Below are positions 1-7,190 of a stretch of DNA of 64,000 nt, piece by piece (within the stretch, counting starts at the first letter, position 1; every line of letters starts with the position of its first letter). Below the pieces are notes generated by a model. That model made no database searches. It was not told the DNA's origin and saw only the letters and a list, made by a program, of their open reading frames with translations. Source of the DNA: Micromonospora sp. RP3T (lineage in GTDB: Bacteria; Actinomycetota; Actinomycetes; Mycobacteriales; Micromonosporaceae). The DNA is taken from assembly GCF_003027925.1 (NCBI RefSeq), contig NZ_PYPS01000001.1:1-64000 (forward strand), given 5' to 3'. Made by a program: the position numbers and the translations under genes.

Positions 1-1
1 G

Positions 2-115
2 ACCCTGGCCATCGACCTACCCGACGGCGACACCAAGGTCATCCGACGCACGACCACCCAGCCAGTCCGTAGCATCAAGGGCCAGCGACCGCGGATCGCT
101 ACCCACGTTTCCTAG
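2..115 (+). CDS. C-terminal end of an unidentified protein (cut by window edge)
   Basis: An open frame enters at base 2 and ends at TAG 113-115, giving 37 residues rich in Thr, Arg and Asp and ending IATHVS. No start is in the window, so only the tail is visible. I do not recognise the family. Codon use is GC-rich like the AICE backbone. It could equally be a chance open frame, because 37 codons without a stop is not significant at this GC content. Confidence 0.25.
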   Translation, partial: TLAIDLPDGDTKVIRRTTTQPVRSIKGQRPRIATHVS

Positions 116-362
116 ACCACCCGTCGCGCATCACCTGGCGGAGCTGCGTCGCACATCAACTGTCGGATCACAAGTGGGAGCGGGAGCGGGATGAAAAGCA
201 ATCTGGCCTGCTGAGGGCTGGTAGCCCCTAGCCGCTTCGATGACCATCCAACGGCCTCGCGACGGCCAGAGTGCCCCGAGGCGGCGTCGACACCTTTGAG
301 GCGTTGAATCTATGGTTAGGATGGCGGTCACCCCTCAGCATGGCATGCCAAGGAGATCGCGA

Positions 363-971
363 ATGGTTTTCGCTGCGACTGTCGGTGCAGAGCCGGGGAG
401 CAGAGTTGCCAGCTTCACCGCCGCTATGGGAACCACGCTCGACGATAGTGCCATAGTGGATCAATACGTTCTACATGGATCCTGCTATGCCATACAGGAA
501 GAGCAGCACTATGCGCTTAAACGCGAAGTTGCGCATCAATTCAATCTTGAAGTGAGTCGAGACATATTTGTTGTCGGCTCCGCGAAACTTGGATTCAGCA
601 TCGCGCCCAACAAGCGCTACCGGTACTTTGGTGATCGCTCAGATATAGATATCGCAATCGTGAGCCACGACCTGTATCAAAAGGTATGGCACGAGGTGCA
701 CTCATATGCGGAGTCGGGCGCGGATTGGCCCCGCCGGGAATCTTGCGAAGGGTATCTTGCCTGGGGATGGATACGTCCAGACAAACTTCCTTCCGGAAGA
801 AGTTTCACTTTTGCTTCTGAATGGTGGGAGTTTTTTCGGGCGCTGCAGCGCGGCGGGAAGTTTGGGCCCTACAAAGTGGCGGCCGGCTTGTATCACGATA
901 TTGAGTTTTTGCGTAGATACCAGATGCGCGCTGTCGGCTCGTGCCGAACGGCGTTAATTGAGGAGAATTAA
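363..971 (+). CDS. nucleotidyltransferase-fold protein, first gene of a two-gene module with a DUF262 protein
   Basis: 202 residues from ATG 363, chosen because AGGAG at 351-355 sits 7 bases upstream; an in-frame ATG at 312 lacks a ribosome site and ATG 426 is another option. The protein has the nucleotidyltransferase signature: Gly72-Ser73 followed, after a short insertion, by SDIDIAIV with the acidic pair Asp94 and Asp96. The C-terminal part (GPYKVAAGLYHDIEFLRRYQ) looks helical. Such minimal transferases move a nucleotide onto protein, RNA or antibiotic substrates; the substrate here is unknown. The stop TAA is followed directly by the GTG of the DUF262 gene, so translation is probably coupled. 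Base composition is visibly AT-richer than the surroundings and a rare TTA codon is present at 954-956, both suggesting recent transfer. Confidence 0.8.
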   Translation: MVFAATVGAEPGSRVASFTAAMGTTLDDSAIVDQYVLHGSCYAIQEEQHYALKREVAHQFNLEVSRDIFVVGSAKLGFSIAPNKRYRYFGDRSDIDIAIVSHDLYQKVWHEVHSYAESGADWPRRESCEGYLAWGWIRPDKLPSGRSFTFASEWWEFFRALQRGGKFGPYKVAAGLYHDIEFLRRYQMRAVGSCRTALIEEN

Positions 972-2024
972 GTGCAGACATCGGCGACCAACAAGAAGCT
1001 GCGCACTCTGTTGACGGGAATTCGCGATAAAACGCTTATTCCGAACCCTCACTTTCAGCGTCGACTCGTCTGGTCTAATGCTCACAAGTTGGCCTTTCTT
1101 TCAACGGTGCTAGATGGTTTGCCTTTCCCCGAGATTTTTATCTCTGCGGGTGAGGTGAACCCTAATACTGGTGATGGAACTGAACTAATTGTTGATGGGC
1201 AGCAGCGGATGACGACTCTCCATCAATACTTCACTGCCTCTGAAGAGTTGCGGCTCAGCCCAGGCGGCATAGTGCCTTACCGCGATCTAGAGGACCGGGA
1301 GAAGGTGCGGTTCTTGGAGTATGAGGTCGTTGTGCGCGATCTCGGTCCGCTGACTGAGGATGAAACCCGCGACATCTTCCAAAGGATTAACTCTACTAAG
1401 TATTCGCTGAATGCGATGGAGGTTAATAGCTCTCGGTTTGACGGAGAACTGAAGAGATTTGCCGAACGGCTAGCCGGAAAGAAATTCTTTGAGGATCACA
1501 AGGTCTTCTCGGGTCTTGATGGCCGTCGCATGAATGACGTGCGCTTCGCACTTACGATGGTGATTACGGCTTTAAGTGGATACTTTAACCGCGACGACGA
1601 ACATGAATCATATCTGGAGCGCTACAACGATAGCTTCCCTGATGCGAATCGTCTTGAGTCAGAAATTGTCGCTGTCCTTCGATTCATTGAGGATTGCGAC
1701 TTTGATGACAGGTCTCGGGTTTGGCAGAAGGCCGACCTTTTTACCTTGTTTGCTGAACTTTATCGACTGCTGATGATTGACAAGATGAAGCTTGACCCCC
1801 GAATTGTCGGTCGCACACTTGCCGACTTTTACGATGAGGTCGAGTCTGTTACGAGGTCTCCCGACCCTCGTCCTGACGCCGCTGAATATTTCCGTCGCAT
1901 GCGTGCCGGGATCAATGATCGTATGAGTAGAATTAATCGGGGCCTAGTTGTCAGGGGGCGCATTACCGATGCTAGCCTGCTTGACCTCGATCCAGGAGCC
2001 CTTCTGCCTCGACCGCGACCGTAG
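972..2024 (+). CDS. DUF262 (ParB/GmrS-like) protein
   Basis: 350 residues from GTG 972, preceded by GAGGAG. The N-terminal 150 residues are a DUF262 domain: an FQR..VW motif near residue 30, a hydrophobic helix with LPFPEIFI, and the hallmark VDGQQRMTTL with Asp75, Gly76, Gln77, Gln78 and Arg79, which in GmrS-type enzymes belongs to a nucleotide-binding, ParB-like fold. The remaining 200 residues are predicted helical and do not contain the HNH motif of DUF1524, so this is not a complete GmrSD-type nuclease. The gene starts at the base after the nucleotidyltransferase stop. A TTA codon occurs at 1572-1574. Family knowledge links DUF262 proteins to restriction and anti-phage defence; a defence role here is inference from domain and context. 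Confidence 0.85.
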   Translation: MQTSATNKKLRTLLTGIRDKTLIPNPHFQRRLVWSNAHKLAFLSTVLDGLPFPEIFISAGEVNPNTGDGTELIVDGQQRMTTLHQYFTASEELRLSPGGIVPYRDLEDREKVRFLEYEVVVRDLGPLTEDETRDIFQRINSTKYSLNAMEVNSSRFDGELKRFAERLAGKKFFEDHKVFSGLDGRRMNDVRFALTMVITALSGYFNRDDEHESYLERYNDSFPDANRLESEIVAVLRFIEDCDFDDRSRVWQKADLFTLFAELYRLLMIDKMKLDPRIVGRTLADFYDEVESVTRSPDPRPDAAEYFRRMRAGINDRMSRINRGLVVRGRITDASLLDLDPGALLPRPRP

Positions 2025-2195
2025 TGCGGGGCCATCCCGACGATCCTGCAGATTGCCAAGCCGCTACTCGCCCACTAGGCAACCAATCGTCGCGGCACGC
2101 TATCGCTCCACGGGAGGTAGGTCGCTGCGATAAGTTCTCGGACCTCCGCGACAGTCTGCCAGTGCTCTTCTTCGATCGTCATCTAGCCCACCTGA

Positions 2196-2954
2196 ATGCC
2201 TCCTAGTAGCAGCGTGCCGCGCGATTGTCCAACAGCCGACAATCTCAATAGGTCGCGGCTGCGGCATCATGTCGGGATGTTCTTCCATCGGCACCGCACG
2301 TCGCTCCTCTTGGGCAGCATTGCTGCAAGCTTGCTTGCTATGGTTTTAAGTGGGCTTGCCATCTTTGTCAAGTTTCGACCGGTTGCTGGTACTGAGAAGC
2401 CCAAAGTTACCGACTGGGTACAGGCTTGGGCCGGCGGTGCGAGCGCCCTCTTCACAGGCGCTGCGTTCGCAGCTGCCGCCGTTGCCCTACTGGTTGAGCG
2501 CAAGCGGCGGCGAGAGGATATTGAGAGGCTTGAGAAGCAGCGGGCGGAAGATGTCGCTCGACTAGAAGCGGATCAGGCTGACCGTGATGTAGCACAGGCG
2601 CGCCTTGTTATGACTACAGCCAACTTCGATGAGAGAACGATGCAGATCGTCTCGATGGAGGTGACTAATCATAGTCAATACACCATATTGGATGTTCAGC
2701 TATGGCTTGGTTTTCCGAGTGAAGCACTGAAGCCTGACAAGAACCGCTGGATGCATGTTATACAGGCGCTTCCGCCTGGAAAGACCTTTCAGCTGGTTGA
2801 CCCCCCTCAAATCTTCCGAGCGGGCCCCATCGGTTCGGATCACTTCGTGCCTTGGGTTGAGTTCGTGGATGCGCGAGGGCTGCGTTGGCGTCGGTTCAAT
2901 ATCATGCGGCCAATCCGACTATTTGACGGGGCCTACGATATCTCATCTAAATGA
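2196..2954 (+). CDS. hypothetical membrane protein with two TM helices, coiled coil and C-terminal soluble domain
   Basis: 252 residues from ATG 2196; an in-frame ATG at 2277 (MFFHRHRTS) gives 225 residues, places Arg/His residues just before the first helix and may be the real start. Neither has a clear ribosome site. Two hydrophobic segments (about residues 37-60 and 80-100) are followed by a highly charged helix (RKRRREDIERLEKQRAEDV), probably a coiled coil, and then a beta-rich domain of about 120 residues ending at Lys252. I do not recognise a family. A TTA codon (2346-2348) and the moderate GC link it to the upstream two-gene module as cargo, but it is separated from it by 171 bases and may have its own promoter. 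Confidence 0.7.
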   Translation: MPPSSSVPRDCPTADNLNRSRLRHHVGMFFHRHRTSLLLGSIAASLLAMVLSGLAIFVKFRPVAGTEKPKVTDWVQAWAGGASALFTGAAFAAAAVALLVERKRRREDIERLEKQRAEDVARLEADQADRDVAQARLVMTTANFDERTMQIVSMEVTNHSQYTILDVQLWLGFPSEALKPDKNRWMHVIQALPPGKTFQLVDPPQIFRAGPIGSDHFVPWVEFVDARGLRWRRFNIMRPIRLFDGAYDISSK

Positions 2955-3051
2955 GAATAGGGGTCTCGTCTGTCACCCACCGCGTTTCTTCGAAGCGCCG
3001 GCCGTCGTCCGAGTCGCCACGCACGGAGATGCAAGGAAGTCCTTGCTATTT

Positions 3052-3462
3052 CTAAGGGAGCTGGTAGATCCTCGCCACTGTTTTCACCGCTCCATCTGCT
3101 CGGGTAATGGTCTGTTCTTCGATTACGGGCGAGCCGACCTCGACGGCGAACAGTGAAGCTAGCTCGATGTCGGCGGCGACATGGCGTTTTTGCGTTTCTA
3201 ACTGGGGCCCCTCGCCAAGCGCGCTCTCGCCTCGGCGGGGGGCCGCATAAGTGCCGCGACCGTGTTCGGTAGCGACTGTGCATTCCTCCCGCAGAACCGC
3301 AATGGCTTGGCGGATTGTGCCGCGACTGGCCCGAAACTCCGAAGTGAGGGCGCTCTCTGGCGGTAGTAGAGCACCCGGCGGGATGGCGCCGCTCGCTATG
3401 CGTTCTCGCAGCTCGTCGGCGATGGCGCGGTAGCGGGGCTGTCCGTAGTGCGGGGTGGGCAC
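3052..3462 (-). CDS. short GntR-family repressor (KorSA-like), truncated effector domain
   Basis: 136 residues from GTG 3462. Residues about 8-75 form a GntR winged helix-turn-helix (RYRAIADELRERIASG, then LTSEFRASRGTIRQAI and a GRGTY wing). Only about 50 residues follow, the beginning of a UTRA-like domain that is normally about 140 residues, so it is either a naturally short form or truncated. In pSAM2 the GntR protein KorSA represses the activator gene pra; here a perfect inverted repeat lies just upstream of this start and a related site overlaps the pra promoter, supporting the same role. TACGGT (minus strand, 3469-3474) lies 6 bases before the GTG, compatible with leaderless transcription. 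Confidence 0.85.
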   Translation of the reverse strand: MPTPHYGQPRYRAIADELRERIASGAIPPGALLPPESALTSEFRASRGTIRQAIAVLREECTVATEHGRGTYAAPRRGESALGEGPQLETQKRHVAADIELASLFAVEVGSPVIEEQTITRADGAVKTVARIYQLP

Positions 3463-3785
3463 CTGCTCACCGTACCTGGCACTTGTCTTACCAAGTGCCA
3501 ACCAGGCGATCTGTTTCGACGTCTAGACAACTCGTCCACTTGTAGATACGTTTCGTGGTGTGCGGCCAGGGTGACGGCTCGTGTCAGGGGTGGTCTCGCG
3601 CCGGCCCTGGTCGCACCTGACGCGCGGCGTCCTGTCGGACCGGTTGCGGTAGCCGCGCGGACAAGTTGGCTCGGCGATACCCGACCCGTCCCCGTCGGGC
3701 GGTGCGCCGTGCCTTCATCCGAGCCGGTGGCCGGCCGCATTCCCCCGTGGTCGGTCGCCGGCTCTCTTCTACCTGTGGAGGTGCG
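3463..3785. other. divergent regulatory gap between the GntR repressor and the 75-residue gene
   Basis: 323 bases without a convincing gene. It contains the operator at 3477-3500, an octamer palindrome GTCTAGAC near 3520, and the Shine-Dalgarno sequence GGAGGTG just before ATG 3786. No second clear promoter could be assigned by eye. Confidence 0.4.
3477..3500. promoter_or_regulatory. operator upstream of the short GntR gene
   Basis: Perfect inverted repeat TGGCACTTG (3477-3485), spacer TCTTAC, CAAGTGCCA (3492-3500). It sits 14 bases upstream of the GTG start of the repressor gene and just upstream of its presumed -10. The half-site CAAGTGCC recurs at 7497-7504 in the pra promoter. Most likely the autoregulatory site of the GntR protein. 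Confidence 0.7.
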
Positions 3786-4013
3786 ATGTCCAGCCGTCCC
3801 CATCGACGCCGCCGGCTCTCCCTATGGTGGCCCCGAAAGCGGTACCCGACGCGATCAGCCAAGGGCGATGTCCCACCGGATGCGTGCCCGGCGGTCCCGC
3901 TGCCGGCGCGATGGTCGGTCGAGCAGGCGCGGGAGTCGTCCGCGTTGCCGCCTACTCCGCCGATCACGCGAGTCCAGGTCTACCGGGGTGGTGCCGGGCG
4001 GTGGCCGCGGTGA
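3786..4013 (+). CDS. small Arg-rich protein of unknown function
   Basis: 75 residues from ATG 3786, picked because of the strong ribosome site TGGAGGTG ending 3 to 4 bases upstream. The sequence starts MSSRPHRRRRLSLWWPRKR and is basic, then Pro-rich; no domain is recognised. Its TGA overlaps the GTG of the next gene (GTGA, 4010-4013), so it is the first cistron of an operon running to 6398. Such small genes are common in AICE accessory regions. The start is better supported than the function. Confidence 0.55.
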   Translation: MSSRPHRRRRLSLWWPRKRYPTRSAKGDVPPDACPAVPLPARWSVEQARESSALPPTPPITRVQVYRGGAGRWPR

Positions 4014-4342
4014 CGCCTACGAACAAGGGCGCCGACGTTACGAGCCACCCGGACTGGTGTGCCCCCGATCGCTGCGGGCACCTCGTGCCGCCGCTGATGG
4101 CGGAGATGACTCGCAGCCATCGCGGTGCGATGCACCGGATCGGGAGCGCTCGTGCGGGCGGCATGGTGGTCGCGTACCTCGTCGGCGTTGACGCTCGGAC
4201 GCCCCTGATTGCGGTGCATGCGACGTGCCGGGCTGGTATCGGCTGGGCTGAGCTGTCCCCGGCACAGGTCGTTCGACTGGTCGATTGCCTGAGCGGCCTG
4301 GTGATCGAGGCGGGCGGAGATCCCGGGAGCCGTGATGACTGA
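4010..4342 (+). CDS. small protein with WCxPDxCG motif (DUF6907-like)
   Basis: 110 residues from GTG 4010, overlapping the preceding stop by four bases; GTG 4001 is an in-frame alternative. The N-terminus has SHPDWCAPDRCGHL, a Trp-Cys motif that also occurs in the next gene and recalls the DUF6907 proteins of streptomycete and Micromonospora mobile elements. A central segment AGGMVVAYLVGVDARTPLIAVHA looks like beta strands and the C-terminus (LSPAQVVRLVDCLSGLVIEAG) like a helix. Function is unknown. The family assignment is from motif memory only. Confidence 0.6.
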   Translation: MTPTNKGADVTSHPDWCAPDRCGHLVPPLMAEMTRSHRGAMHRIGSARAGGMVVAYLVGVDARTPLIAVHATCRAGIGWAELSPAQVVRLVDCLSGLVIEAGGDPGSRDD

Positions 4343-4679
4343 TTCAAGGAGCATGCCGGAATATGCCCTGGGGTCGGTGACCGGCGTCGTCGGATGCCCC
4401 GCGTGGTGCCAAGGGTGCGGACCGGACGACCCGATGCACCGGGGCTTCCTCGCCACCGTCGGCCAGGAGCGGACGGGCTGGGTCAGCGTTCAGATGCTGC
4501 TCGACCGGTTCGGGCGACGGGACCTGGTCGTGAAGCTCGACGCCACCCGCGACGGCGTGATCCAGCCCGTTCTGCTCGATCAGATCCGTCTGGACCGGCT
4601 CATCTACGAACTGACCTACGTCCGCCTGGTGATGATGACCAAGGGCCTACATCTGGAAGACCACGATGAGCACCCCTGA
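4335..4679 (+). CDS. small protein with CPxWCxxC motif, paralogue-like to its neighbour
   Basis: 114 residues from ATG 4335; GTG 4332 directly before it is also possible. It overlaps the end of the previous gene by eight bases. The motif GCPAWCQGCGPDDPMHRGF resembles the WC motif of the preceding protein, and the C-terminal half (LLDQIRLDRLIYELTYVRLVMM) resembles its terminal helix, so the two probably arose from one family. No enzymatic motif is seen. It precedes the GntR-UTRA gene and is likely co-transcribed with the small genes upstream. Confidence 0.6.
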   Translation: MTDSRSMPEYALGSVTGVVGCPAWCQGCGPDDPMHRGFLATVGQERTGWVSVQMLLDRFGRRDLVVKLDATRDGVIQPVLLDQIRLDRLIYELTYVRLVMMTKGLHLEDHDEHP

Positions 4680-4783
4680 GCGTCGGCACAGTCGGACTCC
4701 CTCGCCGGCCGGGCGGCAGACCAGGCGGCCTGTGCCTCCGGTCGCCCCGGTCCCGGAACGTCCGGCTAGGGGGACCACCTGGC

Positions 4784-4811
4784 AGACGTTGGAACGTCTT
4801 GGGGGTACGGT
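4784..4811 (+). promoter_or_regulatory. perfect palindrome and -10 of the GntR-UTRA gene
   Basis: AGACGTTGGAACGTCT (4784-4799) is a perfect 7-2-7 palindrome. TACGGT (4806-4811) follows and ends 7 bases before ATG 4819, the spacing expected for a leaderless transcript. The palindrome falls in the -35 zone, consistent with an operator for the GntR protein encoded immediately downstream. Confidence 0.6.
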
Positions 4812-4818
4812 GTCCGGT

Positions 4819-5631
4819 ATGCAAGGTCGGGACTGGCGCCCTCGCTACCTGCAACTCGCGGAAGAGTTGCGGGCAAAGATCATGGGCGGTGAACTGGCCC
4901 CGGGCACTCTGATGCCGAGTGAGACCGAGCTTGCCGACTCATCCGGCCTGTCCCGTACCAGCGTGCGCAACGCGATCCGGCAGCTCCGCGAGTGGGGCCT
5001 GGTCCGCGCCGAACAGGGACGCGGCACCTACGTACGGGCACCCCGCCAACGGGTACGCCGACGCAACGCCGAGCGGTACCAGTGGGAGAAGAATCGGGTC
5101 CTGCTCGACGAGGGTGAGCGGTTGAAGACCGGTGCCACCGAGCACGACACCGGCCTGACCGTCGACGACCTCAAGTTCCACGCCGAGTACACGCGCGTGG
5201 AAGCCGATGCGGAGATGGCGGCGGCCTTGCAGGTCGACCCGGGTACGAAGCTGCTACGCCGCGTCTACTGGACGTCCTCCCGGCATGAGAACGCGCCGCT
5301 GACGGTGTCGTACTCATACCTGCCGTACGACCTGGTGGCCGCGAACCCGGACCTGCTCGACGAAAGCAAAGAGCCGTGGCCGGGCGGCACCCAGCACCAG
5401 CTCTACACCATCGGCATCGAACTGGACCGGATCGACGACCAGATCCGCGCACGCCCACCGTCGCCCGACGAGGCCGAACTCCTGGACATCGACCCGGGCG
5501 TCTCCGTCCTCACCGTCCGGAAAACCTCCGTCGACACCACCGGCCGCGTCGTCGAGGTCGCCGACATAGTGATGCCAGGTGACCGCGCCGAGCTTGTCTA
5601 CTCCCACAAACTCCAGCGGTGGAAAACGTGA
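4819..5631 (+). CDS. GntR/HutC-family regulator with UTRA domain
   Basis: 270 residues from ATG 4819. The frame is open back to 4666, but the upstream part is Pro/Arg-rich and contains a palindrome and -10 box, so I prefer the internal ATG. Residues 8-75 form a GntR winged HTH (RYLQLAEELRAKIMGG, LADSSGLSRTSVRNAIRQLREWGLV, then GRGTYV). Residues about 110-268 form a UTRA ligand-binding domain with the usual LLRRVYWTSS, APLTVSYSYLPYDLV and ELLDIDPGVSVL segments. The gene overlaps the glycosyltransferase gene by four bases, so it probably controls its own operon including that enzyme. The ligand is unknown. Confidence 0.85.
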   Translation: MQGRDWRPRYLQLAEELRAKIMGGELAPGTLMPSETELADSSGLSRTSVRNAIRQLREWGLVRAEQGRGTYVRAPRQRVRRRNAERYQWEKNRVLLDEGERLKTGATEHDTGLTVDDLKFHAEYTRVEADAEMAAALQVDPGTKLLRRVYWTSSRHENAPLTVSYSYLPYDLVAANPDLLDESKEPWPGGTQHQLYTIGIELDRIDDQIRARPPSPDEAELLDIDPGVSVLTVRKTSVDTTGRVVEVADIVMPGDRAELVYSHKLQRWKT

Positions 5632-6398
5632 CGCAGCTCGTCTCAGTCGTCACCCCCGTCCACGCGCCCAGTGTCGAGCACCTGGCTAGCGCTTATGAGT
5701 CGCTGGTCAAGCAGGAGATGCCACCCGGGTGGGACTGGCAATGGCTCGTCCAAGAGGACGGGCAGGCCGGCGCCCTGGTCGATAGGCTGCCGGACGACCC
5801 CCGGATCAGTCTCGGGACCGGTCGTCCCGGTGGGCCTGGCGTTGCCCGCACCCTCGCCCTTTCCCGAGTCTCCGGGCAACTCATCAAGGTCTTGGACGCC
5901 GACGACCAGTTGACGCCCGGGGCGCTCACGCGGGACATCGCCGCGTTCGACGCGCATCCGCAAATCGGCTGGACGACCTCGCGAGTGCTTGACCTGCTGC
6001 CCGACGGGTCTACCGCCGGCTGGGACAAGGACCCGGCCGTCGGCCTCGTCGCCCGCGGCTCCGTCCTGTCCTTCTGGCGGGCCAACGGCTACCGGGCTTC
6101 GGTGCACCCGGCGACCCTCTGCCTGCGGCGCGATCTCGTTTTGGCCCTGGGAGGCTGGATGGCGTTGCCCGCTTCAGAGGACACCGGCCTTCTCCTAGCG
6201 GCCAACGCGGTCACCGACGGCTACTTCACGCGGGAATACGGTCTGCTCTACCGGAAGTGGCCTGGACAGGTGACAAGCCAAACGGCACACCGGGAGCCCA
6301 CCGAGTACCACGGACGCATGAAAATTATCGAGGCCAGAGCCGAAGCCCTGACCTCGATGCTGCCCGATGGGCTGCCGCTCATGCCTCTGCTGGCGTAG
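5628..6398 (+). CDS. family 2 glycosyltransferase (GT-A fold), AICE cargo
   Basis: 256 residues from GTG 5628, which overlaps the regulator stop (GTGA). The N-terminus LVSVVTPVHAPSVEHLASAYESL is the GT2 nucleotide-sugar strand and helix; GVARTLALSRVSGQLIKVLDADD near residues 70-92 carries the DxDD metal/nucleotide motif; SVHPATLCLRRDLVLALGGW and PASEDTGLLL follow the acceptor-site pattern with the acidic catalytic region. No membrane helix is seen, so it is cytoplasmic. Acceptor and sugar are unknown. Location in an AICE behind a ligand-responsive regulator is unusual. The 3' end overlaps the convergent gene by 20 bases. Confidence 0.85.
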   Translation: MTQLVSVVTPVHAPSVEHLASAYESLVKQEMPPGWDWQWLVQEDGQAGALVDRLPDDPRISLGTGRPGGPGVARTLALSRVSGQLIKVLDADDQLTPGALTRDIAAFDAHPQIGWTTSRVLDLLPDGSTAGWDKDPAVGLVARGSVLSFWRANGYRASVHPATLCLRRDLVLALGGWMALPASEDTGLLLAANAVTDGYFTREYGLLYRKWPGQVTSQTAHREPTEYHGRMKIIEARAEALTSMLPDGLPLMPLLA

Positions 6399-6831
6399 CT
6401 TCATGTCCCGGCATGCCATGAGTGCGGCGCCGCTGCTTCATCTCGGCCTCATAGATGTGCCGACGGCCACCGGCTAGCTCTTCCCGTGCGTCTCGCTCGA
6501 TCTCCTGGAAGGCGGCGAAGTAGCCGTCGTCGAACTCCTCCATGATCTGGAACGTCCAGCGCCCGGGAAGGAGGTTCCGCCCCAACAGTTCGCGTTTCAC
6601 GCGGTCAGCCACCTCATCGTGACCTGCCTTGCGCATCAGCTCGACCACCCGATCGAGAGTCAGGTCAGCGCCGCCGACCAACTGATGGGCAGAATAGAGG
6701 TGGCCCCGCACGCGGTGAACGGTCTCCAAAGCCTTGCTCAACTCGCCCAAGGCCTCAACCGTGGTGTCGTCGAGGCCGTCAGGGCGCCGGTGATCCTCCT
6801 GGACCGCTTGTTGCAACTCCTTGTCTGGCAT
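6379..6831 (-). CDS. conserved hypothetical helical protein
   Basis: 150 residues from ATG 6831; TTG 6840 or GTG 6837 are other starts. The protein is helical and charged, with HLYSAHQLVGGADLTLDRVVELMRKAGH, LLGRNLLPGRWTFQIMEEFDDGYF and a basic tail. I recall similar uncharacterised actinobacterial proteins with the GRWTFQI segment, but know no function. It faces the glycosyltransferase gene and overlaps its last 20 bases, so the two are transcribed toward each other. Confidence 0.65.
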   Translation of the reverse strand: MPDKELQQAVQEDHRRPDGLDDTTVEALGELSKALETVHRVRGHLYSAHQLVGGADLTLDRVVELMRKAGHDEVADRVKRELLGRNLLPGRWTFQIMEEFDDGYFAAFQEIERDAREELAGGRRHIYEAEMKQRRRTHGMPGHEATPAEA

Positions 6832-6907
6832 GCTCACCAACTACCCTGCGAGGCGGATGCATCACGTCTTTCCTCGCAGGCGATCAAGCCGGTGAGCAAC
6901 GGGCGCG

Positions 6908-7018
6908 CTAAGCCAGCAGGGGAAGACAGCCAACCCCGCCGATGATGACCAAGATCAGAACGATGACCCGGTAGAGGATCCCGCCCGGCATCTTGATGGT
7001 GAAGTTCAGCTCGAACAC
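6908..7018 (-). CDS. 36-residue single-pass membrane protein
   Basis: Short gene starting at GTG 7018 with an AGGGAG ribosome site 6 bases upstream. It reads VFELNFTIKMPGG followed by a single hydrophobic helix (YRVIVLILVIIGGVGCLPLL) and stops after Ala36. The longer frame back to 7162 has no ribosome site and is rich in residues atypical for this organism, so the short start is preferred. Function unknown; possibilities include a small membrane regulator or toxin-like peptide, without direct support. Confidence 0.5.
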   Translation of the reverse strand: MFELNFTIKMPGGILYRVIVLILVIIGGVGCLPLLA

Positions 7019-7160
7019 ATCCGACTCCCTCGATAGCTGATGTCTCTCTGGAGAAAAACTGTAGCGATTGGTGCCAAGCCCTCGATGCCCGGAGTCGCTC
7101 TGCTGCATGGAGTATTTACTACACCCTTCTCCGGTGATACTGTCGCCGCAAGGTTGCGCC

Positions 7161-7190
7161 ATTCATAACCACATGCTTGTCGTTATGAAT
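7161..7190. repeat. inverted repeat ATTCATAAC...GTTATGAAT
   Basis: ATTCATAAC (7161-7169) and GTTATGAAT (7182-7190) are perfect inverted copies separated by 12 bases. The AT-rich arms stand out in this GC-rich region. It could be an operator for a dimeric regulator or part of a plasmid-type origin; nothing distinguishes these. Confidence 0.5.

Noticed and set aside
161-198. Possible left attachment site: TGTCGGATCACAAGT and GAGCGGGAGCGGGATGAAAAG resemble 14025-14050.
   Set aside because: Only short, gapped matches; AICE attachment cores are usually identical over 20 bases or more.
3486-3491. TTG at 3501 as start of the short GntR gene.
   Set aside because: It would place the start inside the operator and add 13 residues that do not match GntR proteins; GTG 3462 fits better.
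4666-4818. Upstream in-frame extension of the GntR-UTRA gene (MSTPERRHSR...).
   Set aside because: Contains the 16-bp palindrome and the -10 box, is Pro/Arg-rich, and GntR proteins start close to the HTH.
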